Made by a program: the position numbers and the translations under genes
Notes under the pieces: generated by a model
Told to the model about the DNA's origin: nothing
The model's input: only the letters and a program-made list of their open reading frames with translations
Database searches by the model: none
Assembly: GCA_038093515.1 (NCBI GenBank)
Contig: JBBPSI010000174.1
Location: 1 to 52,779 of the forward strand
From: Butyriboletus loyo
Taxonomy: Eukaryota; Basidiomycota; Agaricomycetes; Boletales; Boletaceae
Direction of reading: 5' to 3'
Length of the DNA: 52,779 nt
Shown: piece by piece, positions 1-10,994 of the stretch
Layout: each line of letters starts with the position of its first letter
Position numbering within the stretch: the stretch's first letter is position 1

Positions 1-2505
1 AATGTCCTCATCAAACCAAACGACCACTGGAAGGCAGCCTTCATCACTCCTCAAGGGCTGTTCGAGCCCACCGTGATGTTCTTTGGACTTTGTAATTCTC
101 CAGCCACGTTCCAGGCTCTGATGGACCACATCTTCGGTGACCTGATGGCAGAAGGTTGGCTGATCATCTACATGGATGATCTTTTGATCCATTCCGCCAC
201 CACCGCCGAGCATGAAGCATGAACGATCTGTGTCCTAGAACGTCTTCGTGAACACAAGTTGTTTCTCAAACTGGAGAAATGTTCGTTCGACGCTGAAGAA
301 GTGGAGTACCTCAGAATGATGGTCCGAGAAGGTCAGGTCAAGATGGACCCCACCAAATTGAAAGCCATTTGAGAATGGAACCCCCCGACCTCGGTGAAGG
401 CAGTCAGGTCCTTCATTGGATTCTGCAACTTCTATCGGCGATTTATTCAGGACTTCTCCCATATTGCGAAGCCTCTCCACGACCTGACCAAGAAGAACTC
501 ACCCTGGGCATGGACCCTGGCTTGCGAACAGGCGTTCCAAGCCATTAAACAGTCGTTTCTATGACAACCGGTTCTCTCGATGCCCAACGTCACCAAACCA
601 TTCACCGTCATGACGGACGCATCCCTCACTGCTACTGGTGCCGTGCTTATGCAGAAGGATGTCAATGGCGACCTACATCCTTGTGCCTATCTCTCGAAGA
701 TGCTCTCGCCTGCTGAGCGCAACTATGATATCTACGATCGTGAATTGCTCGCGGTCATTCACGCATTAGAAGAATGGCGACACTACCTGAGAGGTACTGG
801 TCACCAAGTGGAGATTCTTACCGACCACAAGAATCTCACCTATTTCCGCCAACCTAACAAACTGTCCCACCGGCAGGCACGCTGGCTCATGTTTCTGCAG
901 GATTTCGACCTGCACTTCCATCACATCCCCGGTACTCAGATGGGCCCTGCTGATGCTCTGTCCCACCGCGACGATGTTGACACTTCCGCCGACAACCAGG
1001 AAGTGACCCTCCTCCCAGAAAATCTCTTCGCTCGCAAAATCGACGTCGCCCTTGCTGAAAAGATCGCTGCCTCTTCCCCCAGCGACCCTATGATCAAGCG
1101 GTGCATGCAGGCTCTTTACGAAGACTCGCCCCTCTTCCCCAAAATGAACGCCGGCGACTGGGACTTCGATGGAAAAGAGTTGTATTTCCGCAAGAAACGA
1201 TATATCCCCGAGGCTGCACGAGTCGACCTCATCCGGTCTCTGCACGAGAGTCCCGCTGGCGGTCACGGTGGCATCTTCCGCACCCAGAACCTGGTGCAAA
1301 GGGATTATTGGTGGCCAGGAATGGCTAATCTTGTCCGACGGTTCGTCTCCGGTTGTGCTACTTGCCAGGCACATAAAGTTAATACCCACCCCACCGTTCC
1401 TCCCCTCACTCCGTTGGCCAGCGTGGCCTCTCGCCCCTTTGAGCAAGTCTCAGTTGATCTCATCACTGGGCTTCCTCCCTCGTTGGGTTATGATTCAGTC
1501 ATGGTCATGGTAGACCATGGGCTTACGAAGGGGGTAATTTATTCCCCTTGCAACAAAGACATTGATGCGGCAGGAGTCGCCAAATTATTTTTCAAAACTG
1601 TCTTCCTCTGCTTCGGCCTACACTCCCGATGCATCTCAGACAGAGGCCCTCAGTTCGCATCCGCCTTCGCTAGAGAACTCGCAAGACTCCTCGACTATGA
1701 TCTCGCCCTCTCTTCCGCATACCATCCCCAAACCGATGGTGAAACCGAACGGGTCAACCAAGAGCTGGAGACATACCTCCAAATCTTCTGTGATGGTCAC
1801 CCCGAACGATGGGCCGAATTACTCCCCATGGCCGAGTTTTCCCACAACTCCATGACCCATTCGTCAACCAACGTGACGCCCTTCTCCCTGATGGTCGGCT
1901 ATGAGCCGAGGTCTTATCCTCCAATCGGAAAGACTTTCCTCCCTGCCCTCGAGTCCAGACTCTCGGAACTCACGGGAGCCTGAACGGAAGCTTTAGAAGC
2001 CCATGAAAAGGCACGGCGATTGATGAAGGAACGGATCTCGTCCAAGTTCTGCCCGTGGAAGACAGGAGATAAGGTTTGGCTGGAAGGGCGCAACCTGAGA
2101 CTCAGGTACCCGTCGAAGAAGCTCGCCCCTAGACGGGAAGGACCATTCAAGATTGCACAGGTCATCTCCCCTGTGGCATACAGGCTCCGACTACCGCCGA
2201 CCTGGAAGATCCATGATGTCTTCCACGCGTCCCTCCTGACCCCTTATCGTGAAATGGCAGAACATGGCCCGAATTTTACCAATCCCCCTCCGGAAGAGAT
2301 AGACGGAGATGAAGAGTATGAGATCAATCGGATCTTATCGCACCGCGGCTCCAAGGGACGCCGCCAATTCCTTGTTTCCTGGAAAGGGTACTCCGCAGCG
2401 GAGAACACCTGGGAACCGAATGGGAACTTGGTCCATGCGCAGGCCCTGCTTAAGGCTTATAAGCTGCGACACCCCAAGGATTTTCCCTCCCCATCTTCAC
2501 AGTAA
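1..2505 (+). pseudogene. Ty3/gypsy pol (RT-RNase H-integrase-chromodomain), broken by four TGA stops
   Basis: Frame 1 reads through the whole span without a frameshift. RT carries the catalytic YMDD at about 169-180. RNase H shows MTDAS (near 610) and TDHKNLTYF (near 820). Integrase has an HHCC zinc finger (about 1240-1380, ending CATCQAHK), then D in SVDLITGLP, D in SDRGPQF and E in QTDGETERVNQELE. A chromodomain follows at about 2310-2460 (FLVSWKGY, NTWEPNGNL). In-frame stops are TGA at 220, 370, 562 and 1981; each sits where relatives have arginine, and the natural stop is TAA at 2503. The longest open stretch is 580-1983. It is a recently dead copy: substitutions only, no indels. Confidence 0.93.
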
Positions 2506-2665
2506 ACACGAAAATGGCCATTCCTCCCGCAGAAAATGCCTCTTCCGCAGAAAATAATGCCTCCCTCTTCCGCCTCAACCTCCCGTCCGTTCCTCTCGCC
2601 TCCCAGTATCCTCCCGCCACGTCCTCTACGCTGCTGTTCTAGAAAATCTTGTCACCACCTATGCT

Positions 2666-3772
2666 TTGGAACAGTGTATGGACTTCACTGGGGACTATGT
2701 CCTCCGTACCCTCGCTTCCCTCTACCGCTCCTACGCCCTCACCCGCACCATCCACACCTGCCTTTGTCCAGACAACCAACCCCCCGTGTACGCCGCTGCC
2801 CTCGAGTCCTCCTTGATGGAAGCTCGAGGATACACCCTGGACATCCTTCATGCAGAAGGATTCGGTTATGTGGTGGACCAACTCCTGCCAGGTATTCTGG
2901 CCCCTGTCCTCAGTCCCATCCTCATCGCGCTTGCTCCTAGGGAGCGGCAATTCTACCTCCACTCTGCCGACCGCATCGGCTACCTCCACCCCATGGCTCG
3001 TGGCCCCAATCCAGTGCCTCGTCCTCCCCTGGCAAGATCTCCTTCGCCTGTACCTGTTCCAGCACCACCCGCCCAAGAGTCACCTGCAACCACATTGGTA
3101 GCAGACTCGTCGCGTGAGACCACCGGGGAGTCCCTGGAGTCCTTTCGGACCGACGTCAACGAGCCCCAGGTCGCTCGTCGACACTCCCCCCTACCACCTC
3201 GTACAGTGCGTCGCCAACCTCGCCAGGCGCTACTCCAGGTCGGAGCCATCCCTGGATCAGTCACCCTCACCGCTGCAGGAAGAAGAATTGCCAACCGAGC
3301 CGTCCGCTCCGTCACCCCCCAACCATCCACTCGACGAGGAACCCCCGCCATCCAGCTCATCCCTCATGTCACCTCCCCCGCCGCCGCAGCTGGCGGTTCT
3401 AACGACTCTTCGTACGGACCCCCGCCTCCCTACCTCCCTGGTCGGGGCACTCGTGATTCCCCTATCGTCATGGACGACAGATCCCCTGGTCCCAGCCCAG
3501 GCCCTGCTCGACCTCGCCTTGTCCGCCCGCAGCTCTGCTTTGAGTGCGGGACCGTTGGCCACTTCCGCAGGGAATGTCCCAACTACACCTGCCCATTCTG
3601 CCACCAGATCGCCCCTGGTCATATACAGGAGTTTTGTCCAGAGCGTGTCTGCGGCTTATGCGGGGCCATTGGCCACATCGTTGCCAATTGCACATTCCGG
3701 GACGACGCCTGGGCGGACTTCGATGGCGACAACGCTTACAACAATGACTTCAACGAGGGAGCATCTCAATGA
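2666..3772 (+). CDS. Extra 3' ORF of the gypsy element with three CCHC-like zinc knuckles
   Basis: An ORF of 368 codons lies just after pol. Residues 1-110 look folded and helical. Residues 110-280 are proline- and serine-rich and probably disordered. Near the C-terminus are three knuckles: CFECGTVGHFRREC, the variant CPFCHQIAPGHIQEFC, and CGLCGAIGHIVANC. Such knuckles bind nucleic acid, usually in retroelement Gag. Here the ORF is downstream of integrase, so it is either a displaced Gag-like protein or an accessory nucleic-acid chaperone. A likely native start is ATG at 2514, which reads about 42 codons in another frame to a TAG at 2640. The 2666 frame is itself open from about 2561, so a one-base frameshift near 2610 probably split the gene. 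Confidence 0.7.
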   Translation: MEQCMDFTGDYVLRTLASLYRSYALTRTIHTCLCPDNQPPVYAAALESSLMEARGYTLDILHAEGFGYVVDQLLPGILAPVLSPILIALAPRERQFYLHSADRIGYLHPMARGPNPVPRPPLARSPSPVPVPAPPAQESPATTLVADSSRETTGESLESFRTDVNEPQVARRHSPLPPRTVRRQPRQALLQVGAIPGSVTLTAAGRRIANRAVRSVTPQPSTRRGTPAIQLIPHVTSPAAAAGGSNDSSYGPPPPYLPGRGTRDSPIVMDDRSPGPSPGPARPRLVRPQLCFECGTVGHFRRECPNYTCPFCHQIAPGHIQEFCPERVCGLCGAIGHIVANCTFRDDAWADFDGDNAYNNDFNEGASQ

Positions 3773-3810
3773 GGGGAGTTTTCAGGTAGTGGAGTCGGAG
3801 TCTCCACCAT

Positions 3811-3823
3811 GGGAAGGGGGTAA
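3811..3823 (+). other. Polypurine tract of the gypsy element
   Basis: A run of GGGAAGGGGG followed by TAA lies immediately before the TGTTATG that opens the 3' LTR. This is where plus-strand synthesis of an LTR element is primed. Confidence 0.7.
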
Positions 3824-4570
3824 TGTTATGGTAGTGGTATACTTTTTCCATCCACTACCTCTCGGACTACTTCACTTGCCTAGTCTTTCACTAGTGCCCT
3901 TTGAGCGGTACGAACCGCTCTAGCTTAGTCATCCTTTCTCGCGCACGGACGTGCTTTCTTTCATACTCCAGAACTCTCTGGAATATTCCTTCCTCATTTG
4001 TAGCTTCCTTCTCGCGACTCGATTAGGAACTTGGTCTGTGCGCAGACTCCCAGTAGTATAAAGACCCGGTCTTTACACCATGTACAGTATCTGTTATAAT
4101 TGTATCTGTTATAACTATCTTTTGCATTTGGACTTTGTCATATTTCTCTTTCAAAGGTCACGTGATCGTGAGATTATACATGTGACCACAGGCTGACTAA
4201 GCATATGACGTCATGGTCCAGACTGGCCCAGACTCTATGACGTCACGCCTCATGTATTTAATCTTCGTTTACTTCTCTTCTTTTTGATCGCCATTGACTT
4301 CTATTTCCCATCATCGTCGACTTGTGACTTCTTCATATATACATGTATAGTAACTAGTCTCACGCACTGCATGGTCTGTGCGCATTCCCCTGTAATATAA
4401 AAGGGCTTGTGGTTTCGGCTAGGATTCCCTAGCTTTAACCACTTGTCTATTCGCTGGCAACAGTTGAGAGATTAAGGTCTAAGCTATTCCTCATTACCAT
4501 CGCCAGTACTTGTGTAGTACTGCAACAGTTGCGGAACCCCGTGTGCCTTGATAACTTCATTGTCATAACA
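3824..4570 (+). repeat. 3' LTR of the gypsy element
   Basis: The span of 747 bp opens with TGTTATG right after the purine tract and closes with CATAACA, a perfect 7-bp inverted terminal repeat of the TG...CA type. Two promoter-like modules are visible: GGTCTGTGCGCA followed by a TATAAA-type box near 4050 and again near 4393. The 3' end was set by the inverted repeat; without the 5' LTR it cannot be confirmed. The five bases after it (4571-4575) would be the target-site duplicate if the end is right. Confidence 0.7.
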
Positions 4571-4673
4571 GTATCTAGTTCTACGCAGAAACCTGCTAGC
4601 AATTAGTTCGCTTCCAGACTCTTAGTGTGCGCACTAAGACATAGTCTGAGACTTCGCCCAGTGTAACAGTTTG

Positions 4674-4975
4674 CTTCTCTTCTTTTTGATTGCCATCGAC
4701 TTCTATTTCCCATCATCATTGACCTGTGACTCCCTTCATGTATACTTGTATAGTAACTAGTCTCACGCACTGCCTGGTCTGTGCGCATTCCCTTGTAATA
4801 CAAAAGGGCTCGTGGTTGCAGCTAGGATTCCCTAGCTTTAACCACTTGTCTATTCACTGGCAACAGTTGAGAGATTAAGGTCTGAGCTATCCTCATTATC
4901 ATCGCCAGTTATTGTGTATAGCTGCAACAGTCGCAGAACCCTGTGTGCCACTTGATAACTCTGTTGTCTCGTAAT
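4674..4975 (+). repeat. Second LTR-like fragment, direct repeat of 4272-4566
   Basis: About 300 bp aligns with the 3' 40% of the gypsy LTR at a constant offset of about 402 bp. Both begin CTTCTCTTCTTTTTGAT and share GTCTGTGCGCATTCCC, a TATA-like box and TAACCACTTGTCTATTC. Scattered differences show it is older than a within-element duplication, so it is probably the remnant of another related LTR. It abuts the truncated 5' end of the copia element. Confidence 0.75.
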
Positions 4976-4982
4976 ACCATTG

Positions 4983-7031
4983 GAAACATTTGAAGATCCT
5001 GGTCAGATTCATCCTTTCACTTTCTTACCTCCAACCAGAGTATATCCTGAACAAATCACAGAGTTTCGCAACCATCCTCATCAACATCATCTGACACAAG
5101 ATGAATGTGCTTGAGGTCACCAATGTGACTTATATGATGAGTTCCATCAGGATTTATGGTCTCATGGTGTTCCAATCCCAATGATCACTAATCCAGATTT
5201 CTTGCAGACAGGTCAGGACTTTAATCCTCATCCTACTTGCAACTGTGTTCCATGGATTGTCCCAGATAATGCTTATGCGAATTGACCTCCAATCAAGATA
5301 GAACAGGATATACATCAAGGAATGGGTCCTATTCAGGAGGAGTTAATTCCTACTCCACAACCGGTTAATCAACCAAGACTCATGAATGAAAAAGATGACT
5401 TAGGACAGATGTACAGCGCTAAGTGGATTAAATCTCTTCTTGCTACTGCTACTGTCGATGGAATCCCACAGTCTCGTAAGGCAGTAATGAGGTTACCTCC
5501 TGCCAAGAGATCCAAATGGCTAACTGCCATGGAAGAGGAATACAAGTCATTTCAAGAATGACATGTATGGGATCTGGTAGATCTTTCCAAGGGACATCAA
5601 GTCATTAAAGGGAAATGGATAAATGTATGAAAAAGCAATGGACAACTCAAGTCTTGCTGGGTAGCAAAAGGCTTCACCCAAATCTTCAGAATTGATTATG
5701 AGGAAACCTTCTCACCAGTTGCCAGGTTTGAAACCATTAGAATTCTATTAGCTCTAGCTGCCTTAGAAGATTGGGAAATTGAGGCCCTAGACATCAAAAC
5801 TGCATTCCTCTTCAGAGATCTTGACGAAGAAATCTATATGGAACAACCTGAGGGTTTTACTCAAAAAGGCTCAGAAAGTAAAGTCTGTTGCCTATGAAAA
5901 GCAATTTATGGCCTCAAGCAAGCAGCCCTTCAATGGAACAAAGCCTTGCACTCATCACTCATCAAACAAGGTTTCAAGCATACCTTGTCTGACCCAGGAA
6001 CTTATATTAAATTCATCAGGAAAGTCATCATTATTTTAGTTATATACATTGATGATGCTCTTTTTATGGGTAGTGATAAAGCACAAGTCCTCGCTCACAA
6101 AAAGCACTTTATGAAGACTTGGGAAAGTCGAGACCTTGGAGAAGCAAAAGAGTATCTGGGCATGTGGATTACCAGGGATTGCAAAAACCGTACCCTGAGG
6201 CTGGATCAGTGCAATTACACACAGAAGGTCATAAAACAATTCAAGCTTGAAAATGCAAAACCCACATGCATACCTCTTCCTTCTGGTTACAATCCTTCAC
6301 CATCAACCACTGAAGCATCACCATCTTTGCATTCACAATATCAGTCTGTCATTGGATCTCTTCTCTTTATTATGCTTGGATCTAGACCCGATATTGCTCA
6401 TGCCATCATTAAGATGTCACAATTTTCTTCCAATCCATCAGAAGAGCATTTGCAAAGAGTGCTCTATATAGTCCACTATCTAGTGGGAACACCAGACCTT
6501 TGCATTATGTATTCCAGACACAGCCAGACTGGTCTGAGAGCCAATTCTGGCTTTATTACTTATAGTGACACAGACTGGGCAGGTGATATTGAGACCCATC
6601 ATTCAATGACAGGTTATTGTATATTTCTAGCATCTGGCATAGTATCATGGTTATCCAGATGACAATGCAAGATTGCTCACTCTTCAACTGAAGCAGAATA
6701 TATGGGCATGACTGAGACTGCTAAACAGCTCTCTTGGGTGCGCTCCTTGTTCTTCAAGTTGGGATACAGACTTGGTCCTTTACCCCTTCTAGTTGATAAT
6801 CAAGGAGCTATATTTCTGGCTTCTAATCCTGCCATTGAAGGACACAGCAAACACATTGCAATTCTGTTTCATTATATTCGGGAATGTGTCGAGGATAAGG
6901 AGATTACTCTCTTCTATACTCCTACTCAACAACAAGCTGCAGATATCTTTACAAAGAATCTGACATGGCAGAGGTTTGAAGAAGTTCGGTCCATGCTTTC
7001 TCTTTTACCCTTCTCTTCAATAAAGAAGTAA
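4983..7031 (+). pseudogene. Ty1/copia pol remnant (RT and RNase H), six TGA stops
   Basis: One reading frame holds from 4983 to the terminal TAA at 7029. RT begins around SKWLTAMEEEYKSF (5510) and has DIKTAFL (near 5800), the catalytic YIDD (near 6050) and AKEYLGMWI. RNase H shows SDTDWAGD (near 6565), STEAEYMGM (near 6690), DNQGAIF and ADIFTKNL. In-frame TGA codons fall at 5112, 5283, 5559, 5628, 5895 and 6660, with no frameshift. Where the family is well conserved (before KAIYGLKQ, and after SWLSR before the STEAEY block) the lost residue is a basic one. Integrase is absent, so the copy could not move on its own. Confidence 0.92.
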
Positions 7032-7049
7032 TGCTAAAGCGAGGAGGAG

Positions 7050-7516
7050 TGTTGAAATGGTAGTGTTCTATTTCTGTATTTCACTTACAGCCACTACATT
7101 TCTAGACTGGTCTATATGACATCATTGTCTAGACCTGGTCACACTTGTTACATTACAAATAGCTCTTATTATGCTATTGGACAATATGCTTAGTCTTATC
7201 TCTTATCTCTATCATATCGTCATGTATTTCATACTATACCTTATATAGGTACTATACAGAACACAAGTACAAACACTCATGTACTGTATATAAGACAGCC
7301 CTTATGGCTTGTTGCTTTTCTCTAGATCTTTCAGTTCTATCATCACTACTGCGATATCTCTAAGTTGAGCCTTGCTCCTTATACTCTTTCAAGTACTCTG
7401 TTTGCGATACTCTCACTCTCATATTATCAGTGAGTCTTTCCACTGATAGGTTTACCCTTGCATCCTTTGTTGCCCTCGGTGCGCCTGCTTGGACTTTACC
7501 AATTCTGAAAACAACA
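7050..7516 (+). repeat. 3' LTR of the copia element
   Basis: A span of 467 bp starts TGTTG and ends CAACA, a perfect 5-bp inverted terminus, right after the purine-rich stretch AGCGAGGAGGAG (7038-7049). It holds a TATA-like box in TGTATATAAGACAG (near 7285). No second copy is in the window, so the element cannot be dated from LTR divergence here. Confidence 0.8.
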
Positions 7517-8139
7517 CCATGTCTATTCATATGCATCCAGCCCTCTCTTCAACATCCTTCATTTGGACAAGCTAAGTAGCTGCAACACATAGCTCATTGC
7601 ATCACTGCCAGAGTCAATGAAGCAACCTCTACTTTCTCTGCGTGGTCTTGGGGTGAGGGGCGGGTAGACATTCCTACGAGGTCGGTGTAGGCGCTGCATT
7701 TCCTCACAACCACGACCGCAACCACCATGCGAGGCACGCTCCAGGTACTTACATGGGCCGATGGATTAATAGGCTACCGTGTTTCAAGGGAACAAGGCAA
7801 CTCTCGAATGCCTGAGCTCATACCTTTGCAACATGTCATTATGACACCCACCTGTTAGGAACCTTTGGTTGTATTGTATACATTGTTGCTAGCCCTTCAA
7901 GAACGTGAACATTCTGACTGTTACAAATGTTGGCCCTGCGTATGACCTTGAAATGATTTGCACCACGGAACAAAACCGCACGCGTCGCTGGTAAACACTT
8001 GATACATCGAACTGAGAAGAAGATGAGGCACATGCATAAGTAAACTAGATATCCGAGTCACCAAAGCACCACCATTCACCGTTGTCAGATAACGCCCCAG
8101 CGCAAGTGTTCGTCCCCAGTTTCTACCCAAACTCCTCAT
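7517..8139. other. Gene-free stretch: repeat flank and 3' region of DUF6533 copy A
   Basis: Positions about 7530-7620 match 13375-13450 (shared CCTTCATTTGGAC and GCTAAGTAGC), so the retroelements sit next to a sequence also found upstream of copy B. The right end, about 7930-8139, is the 3' flank of copy A. It resembles the flank after copy H (32825-32970), including the stretch around TTTACCAGCGACG on the gene strand. I see no ORF worth calling. Confidence 0.6.
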
Positions 8140-9956
8140 TCAACGCTGACGTATATCATCCCCCAAATGTTCGAGACGAATCGCCCCCGATTCGTTCGTG
8201 TCCCATTCCACGATTTGATCCTGCCCCGGGATGATATCTGCGAATGCGACCCCGGACACGACCGCGTTTTCACTGGCAACAGATTGCGACAACACACCGA
8301 ATCCGGTGTCAACCTCCTCCCAGCGTCCACGAAGGTCACGGTCATACAACTCTCGCACGCTGATGATGAATCGAGGCATCATAGGGCATATGACCACGAG
8401 AGACAGTAGCCACGAGAAGAGCAGCGGAATGCTGTTTTGTGTGAGGTCGGTGATCACATTATGCACATTGAAGAGCGTGTTCCTAGCAGTTCGAAAGAAA
8501 ATAACCGAGGGGTCAGTTGTTCGGCAAGCACTCGAGAGTAGGATGTATGGGGGAATGTAATCATGACGAACGAGAGTGTGGAAAAACGAGACGCACACAA
8601 GGAAGTAACTAATTCCATCTCTGGCGAGTCGATGCATGTACCGATTAGGTTGCCACTGCTTGGTTGCTTTGTACATCTCGACCGACTGCTTGCAGGTTTG
8701 GATAACAGCAAGAACCAAAAGCATAGCACTGAGAATAAATCGCGAGACTCTGATATACGTGAAAGTCTTGAGTGGAAAGTTGGGGACACCAATGCAATAC
8801 GAGACATTCATAAATTGAACAATTGTGACTGGAGTAAAGGGTGCAAGGAAACAAAGGGCCACCTTCATGAGACGTAGTGACACATCCAGTATAGCTCGGG
8901 ACGTACCAGAGATGTGGGTGCTGGGATTGTAGTAAATTCCTGTATAAGCAGCGGAAGAAATAACCTGTGGCACGTAGATGGACAAGAGGGCCCAAAGAAT
9001 CCATTTGGGTCGATTCCACATTGCATACACACGCAGGATCATTACGACTGTAGGAATCGTGGTCAAGGGAAGGGAATTAGCGGGTACAGTAACTCACAAT
9101 CAGCAGCACCAATAAATATTTCAAACGCCCAGAGATATACCACCATTAGTATGGAGCCTTTGGAATATCCATGTCTCGTGGGGATAGTGTTGCAGGCAAT
9201 AAACGAATCTGCTTACATCTATGCAACTGTTATCAATATGATTTTCAATTGCAATTTAGATGCATACGTCTAGACAGAAGACCGTCATCAGCGACAGACA
9301 AGTTGCGAAGCAGAAAAACTGACGCTGACGGGGCCAGGGATCAAGGTAGTACCAACTGCAAACACGTCTAATCAGCTCAATCGACCTCCAATACAATTCT
9401 GAACATACAGAACCCATAAAGACTTGATCATCGATCAACCATTAGCTCTATAAGTTTCTATGCATCATAACAACAGCCGACGTACATAGCGAAACAAAGT
9501 CCGAAATAACGAACCTACAGACCTATGAATTTAGAATGTGCAATTGGGTTTCCTGAAATTTGACACGCACCATAACAAACAATGTAGAGACCCGGGTCCA
9601 AGGCTTGCGCTGTGAGATCGTGAGAGACCTACCTTGCTCGATAATGGTTGCTTCCTTACCCATACATAGTCTACCTTTGAATACTGTCAGCCCACAGATA
9701 TGATGCACAGTGAAATAACATGCCTCTCTCGTAAGGGTGAGGACTGCAGTGGTGGGGTTGCAGTGGTCACTTCGGTGTGAAAAAAATAGCGTGTGCACTG
9801 ACAGCATCACTCACAATAATCGTACACAACAGCAACAACGAGAGTAACTGCGCAGGTCTATAAGATCAATCCTTGACGGAAGGTATGAGCGAGCGCACGG
9901 GATACATAGTCATTCAACCGGATAAGCTCCAAAATGGCCTGTAGGTCAGAGGACAT
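8140..9956 (-). CDS. DUF6533-type polytopic membrane protein, copy A
   Basis: The reading starts at the ATG ending at 9956 (MSSDLQA) and runs through small exons to a stop at 8140. Blocks seen are VVAVVYDY, a GC-AG intron after LTLTRE, the five-residue micro-exon VDYVW, KPWTRVSTLFVM, VRYFGLCFAM, WAFEIF, ILRVYAMWNRPKWILW, KQSVEMYKATKQWQPNRY and CPMMPRFIISVRELYDRD. The 78-nt intron at 8829-8906 and the last intron are both stop-free and keep frame, so exons 9-11 also form one ORF of about 308 codons (8140-9066). Unlike its sisters it lacks the shared promoter box, although a TATA-like run remains near 10030. Its tail ends DDIRQR instead of the usual NTRQV. Confidence 0.8.
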
Positions 9957-10994
9957 GGGAATAATTCAGAGTCGAAGAGAGGGAGGTTTTCCAGTGATTC
10001 AGTGATGAGTTCCCGGGCTACTGGCAGCTATATATCCCAAGTTTCGAACATGTTTGATCCTTGGACGTTTGACAGGTTTACATGTGATGTCCCCCAGGAG
10101 ACGCCTGGATAGTGTTGCCGCGGGGGGGGTGTGTTGCCGTCGAAGCGAATTAGCTTCGAGGTTCGTTGGTTGACTAACGAATATGATGATTCGGAGTAGA
10201 ATAATTTGAGCGGTAGACTCCTAAATTACAACTTTCTAATTGGTTGGGCAGACGGACCGTATTCAGCGTCGCTTGCCCTCGACACGACGAACTGACCCGA
10301 ATTTGGCGCTTCGTTTCAGTTCTCTTCGCCTCGCGGCAACACTAGCTCACCCGAGCTGACCAAGCTGTTGGCGACGAGTGCGACCCCCGGACACCGAGCG
10401 CCGGGGTTGAAGTGCTCAGTCCGGACTACGCTGAGGCCTCGCAGGCCCTTCCTGCCAGGATGGAGGGTGCTCCTCGATCCCTCCTGAAAAACCTCAGTCT
10501 CGTCCTTGGCGGTTTACGGTCTCCTCGTCAAGCTAGTAGGGGGCTATTTCGCGTGAGCCCACTGTGGGAGAGGATGGCTTCGCCAAAGGCTTTGGTAGTT
10601 GATGGCGAGGCACAGGTGTGGGCGATTGCACGTGAAGCGCTGAGATGAGACGGGGGATGTTTCGACCCATTGCGAGTTGGGAGAGGAGACGTGGCTGCGG
10701 AAGAGGTCCACCCACCAGTCGACTGACTTCTTAGTAATACAATCTTACTTGATGCCGAATATTGACGTTCAAGGCATATCCCACCATGGCCAGTGCGATA
10801 AACTAGCAAGCGAATACGAGACGGAGAGTACACTGGAGGCACATGCGAAAAGCAAGCACATTGAGCTCAGGAGGCAAGACGTATACATAGATAAAATAGA
10901 CATCCGATTCACCATTCAAAGTACGATGATTCTCTATGGTTCACCATTGCACCAGCGCTAGTGCTCGACCTTGGTTGCTACCCAAAATCCTCAG
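9957..10994. other. Intergenic stretch between copies A and B
   Basis: It contains the promoter flank of copy A (to about 10080), the inverted-repeat element at 10110-10344, and, from about 10690, the 3' flank of copy B. That flank recurs near 25040-25190 (opposite strand), 35410-35570 and 40860-41030. A plus-strand ORF at 10412-10648 (78 codons) has no recognisable domain. A short piece near 10563 resembles 22560, so I do not call it a gene. Confidence 0.55.
10110..10344. mobile_element. MITE-like inverted-repeat element, small copy
   Basis: The 235-bp span opens TAGTGTTGCCGCG and closes CGCGGCAACACTA, a perfect 13-bp terminal inverted repeat including flanking TA on both sides, as expected of a TA-target element. 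A second inner GTGTTGCCG follows at about 10130. No transposase ORF is present. The same termini bound the larger element at 29978-30695. Confidence 0.75.

Larger units (their letters stand above)
1..4570 (+). mobile_element. Ty3/gypsy chromovirus, 3' portion
   Basis: This is the 3' part of an LTR retrotransposon entering from the left edge. Seen in order are reverse transcriptase from mid-domain, RNase H, integrase, chromodomain, a separate zinc-knuckle ORF, a purine tract and a 3' LTR. RT before RNase H before integrase is the Ty3/gypsy order, and the chromodomain after integrase places it in the chromoviruses, known to integrate into heterochromatin. Gag, protease, the N-terminal RT and the 5' LTR lie outside the window, so no target-site duplication can be paired. 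The pol frame carries four stops, so this copy is not autonomous. Confidence 0.93.
4976..7516 (+). mobile_element. Ty1/copia retrotransposon, 5'-truncated
   Basis: The 3' half of a copia element is present: the linker after integrase, RT, RNase H, a purine tract and the 3' LTR. The 5' LTR, gag, protease and integrase are missing. The truncation point lies at about 4975, directly against a gypsy-like LTR fragment, so the loss probably came from nested insertion or recombination between elements. Confidence 0.9.

Noticed and set aside
766..1446. 226-codon minus-strand ORF inside gypsy pol
   Set aside because: Antisense shadow of RNase H and integrase, no motif.
3114..3923. 269-codon ORF overlapping the zinc-knuckle ORF in another frame
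   Set aside because: Serine/proline-rich low-complexity shadow of a GC-rich coding region; the knuckles are in the other frame.
9256..9438. Minus-strand ORF with WYYLDPWPRQRQFFCF, repeated at several copies
   Set aside because: The frame GT(T/S)xxPGP of the same DNA fits the gene better (GSTFLPGP in copy H). Exon 7 ends could not be fixed, so no separate gene is claimed.
10412..10648. 78-codon plus-strand ORF upstream of copy B
   Set aside because: No domain, and only a short match elsewhere (22560). Not enough to call a gene.
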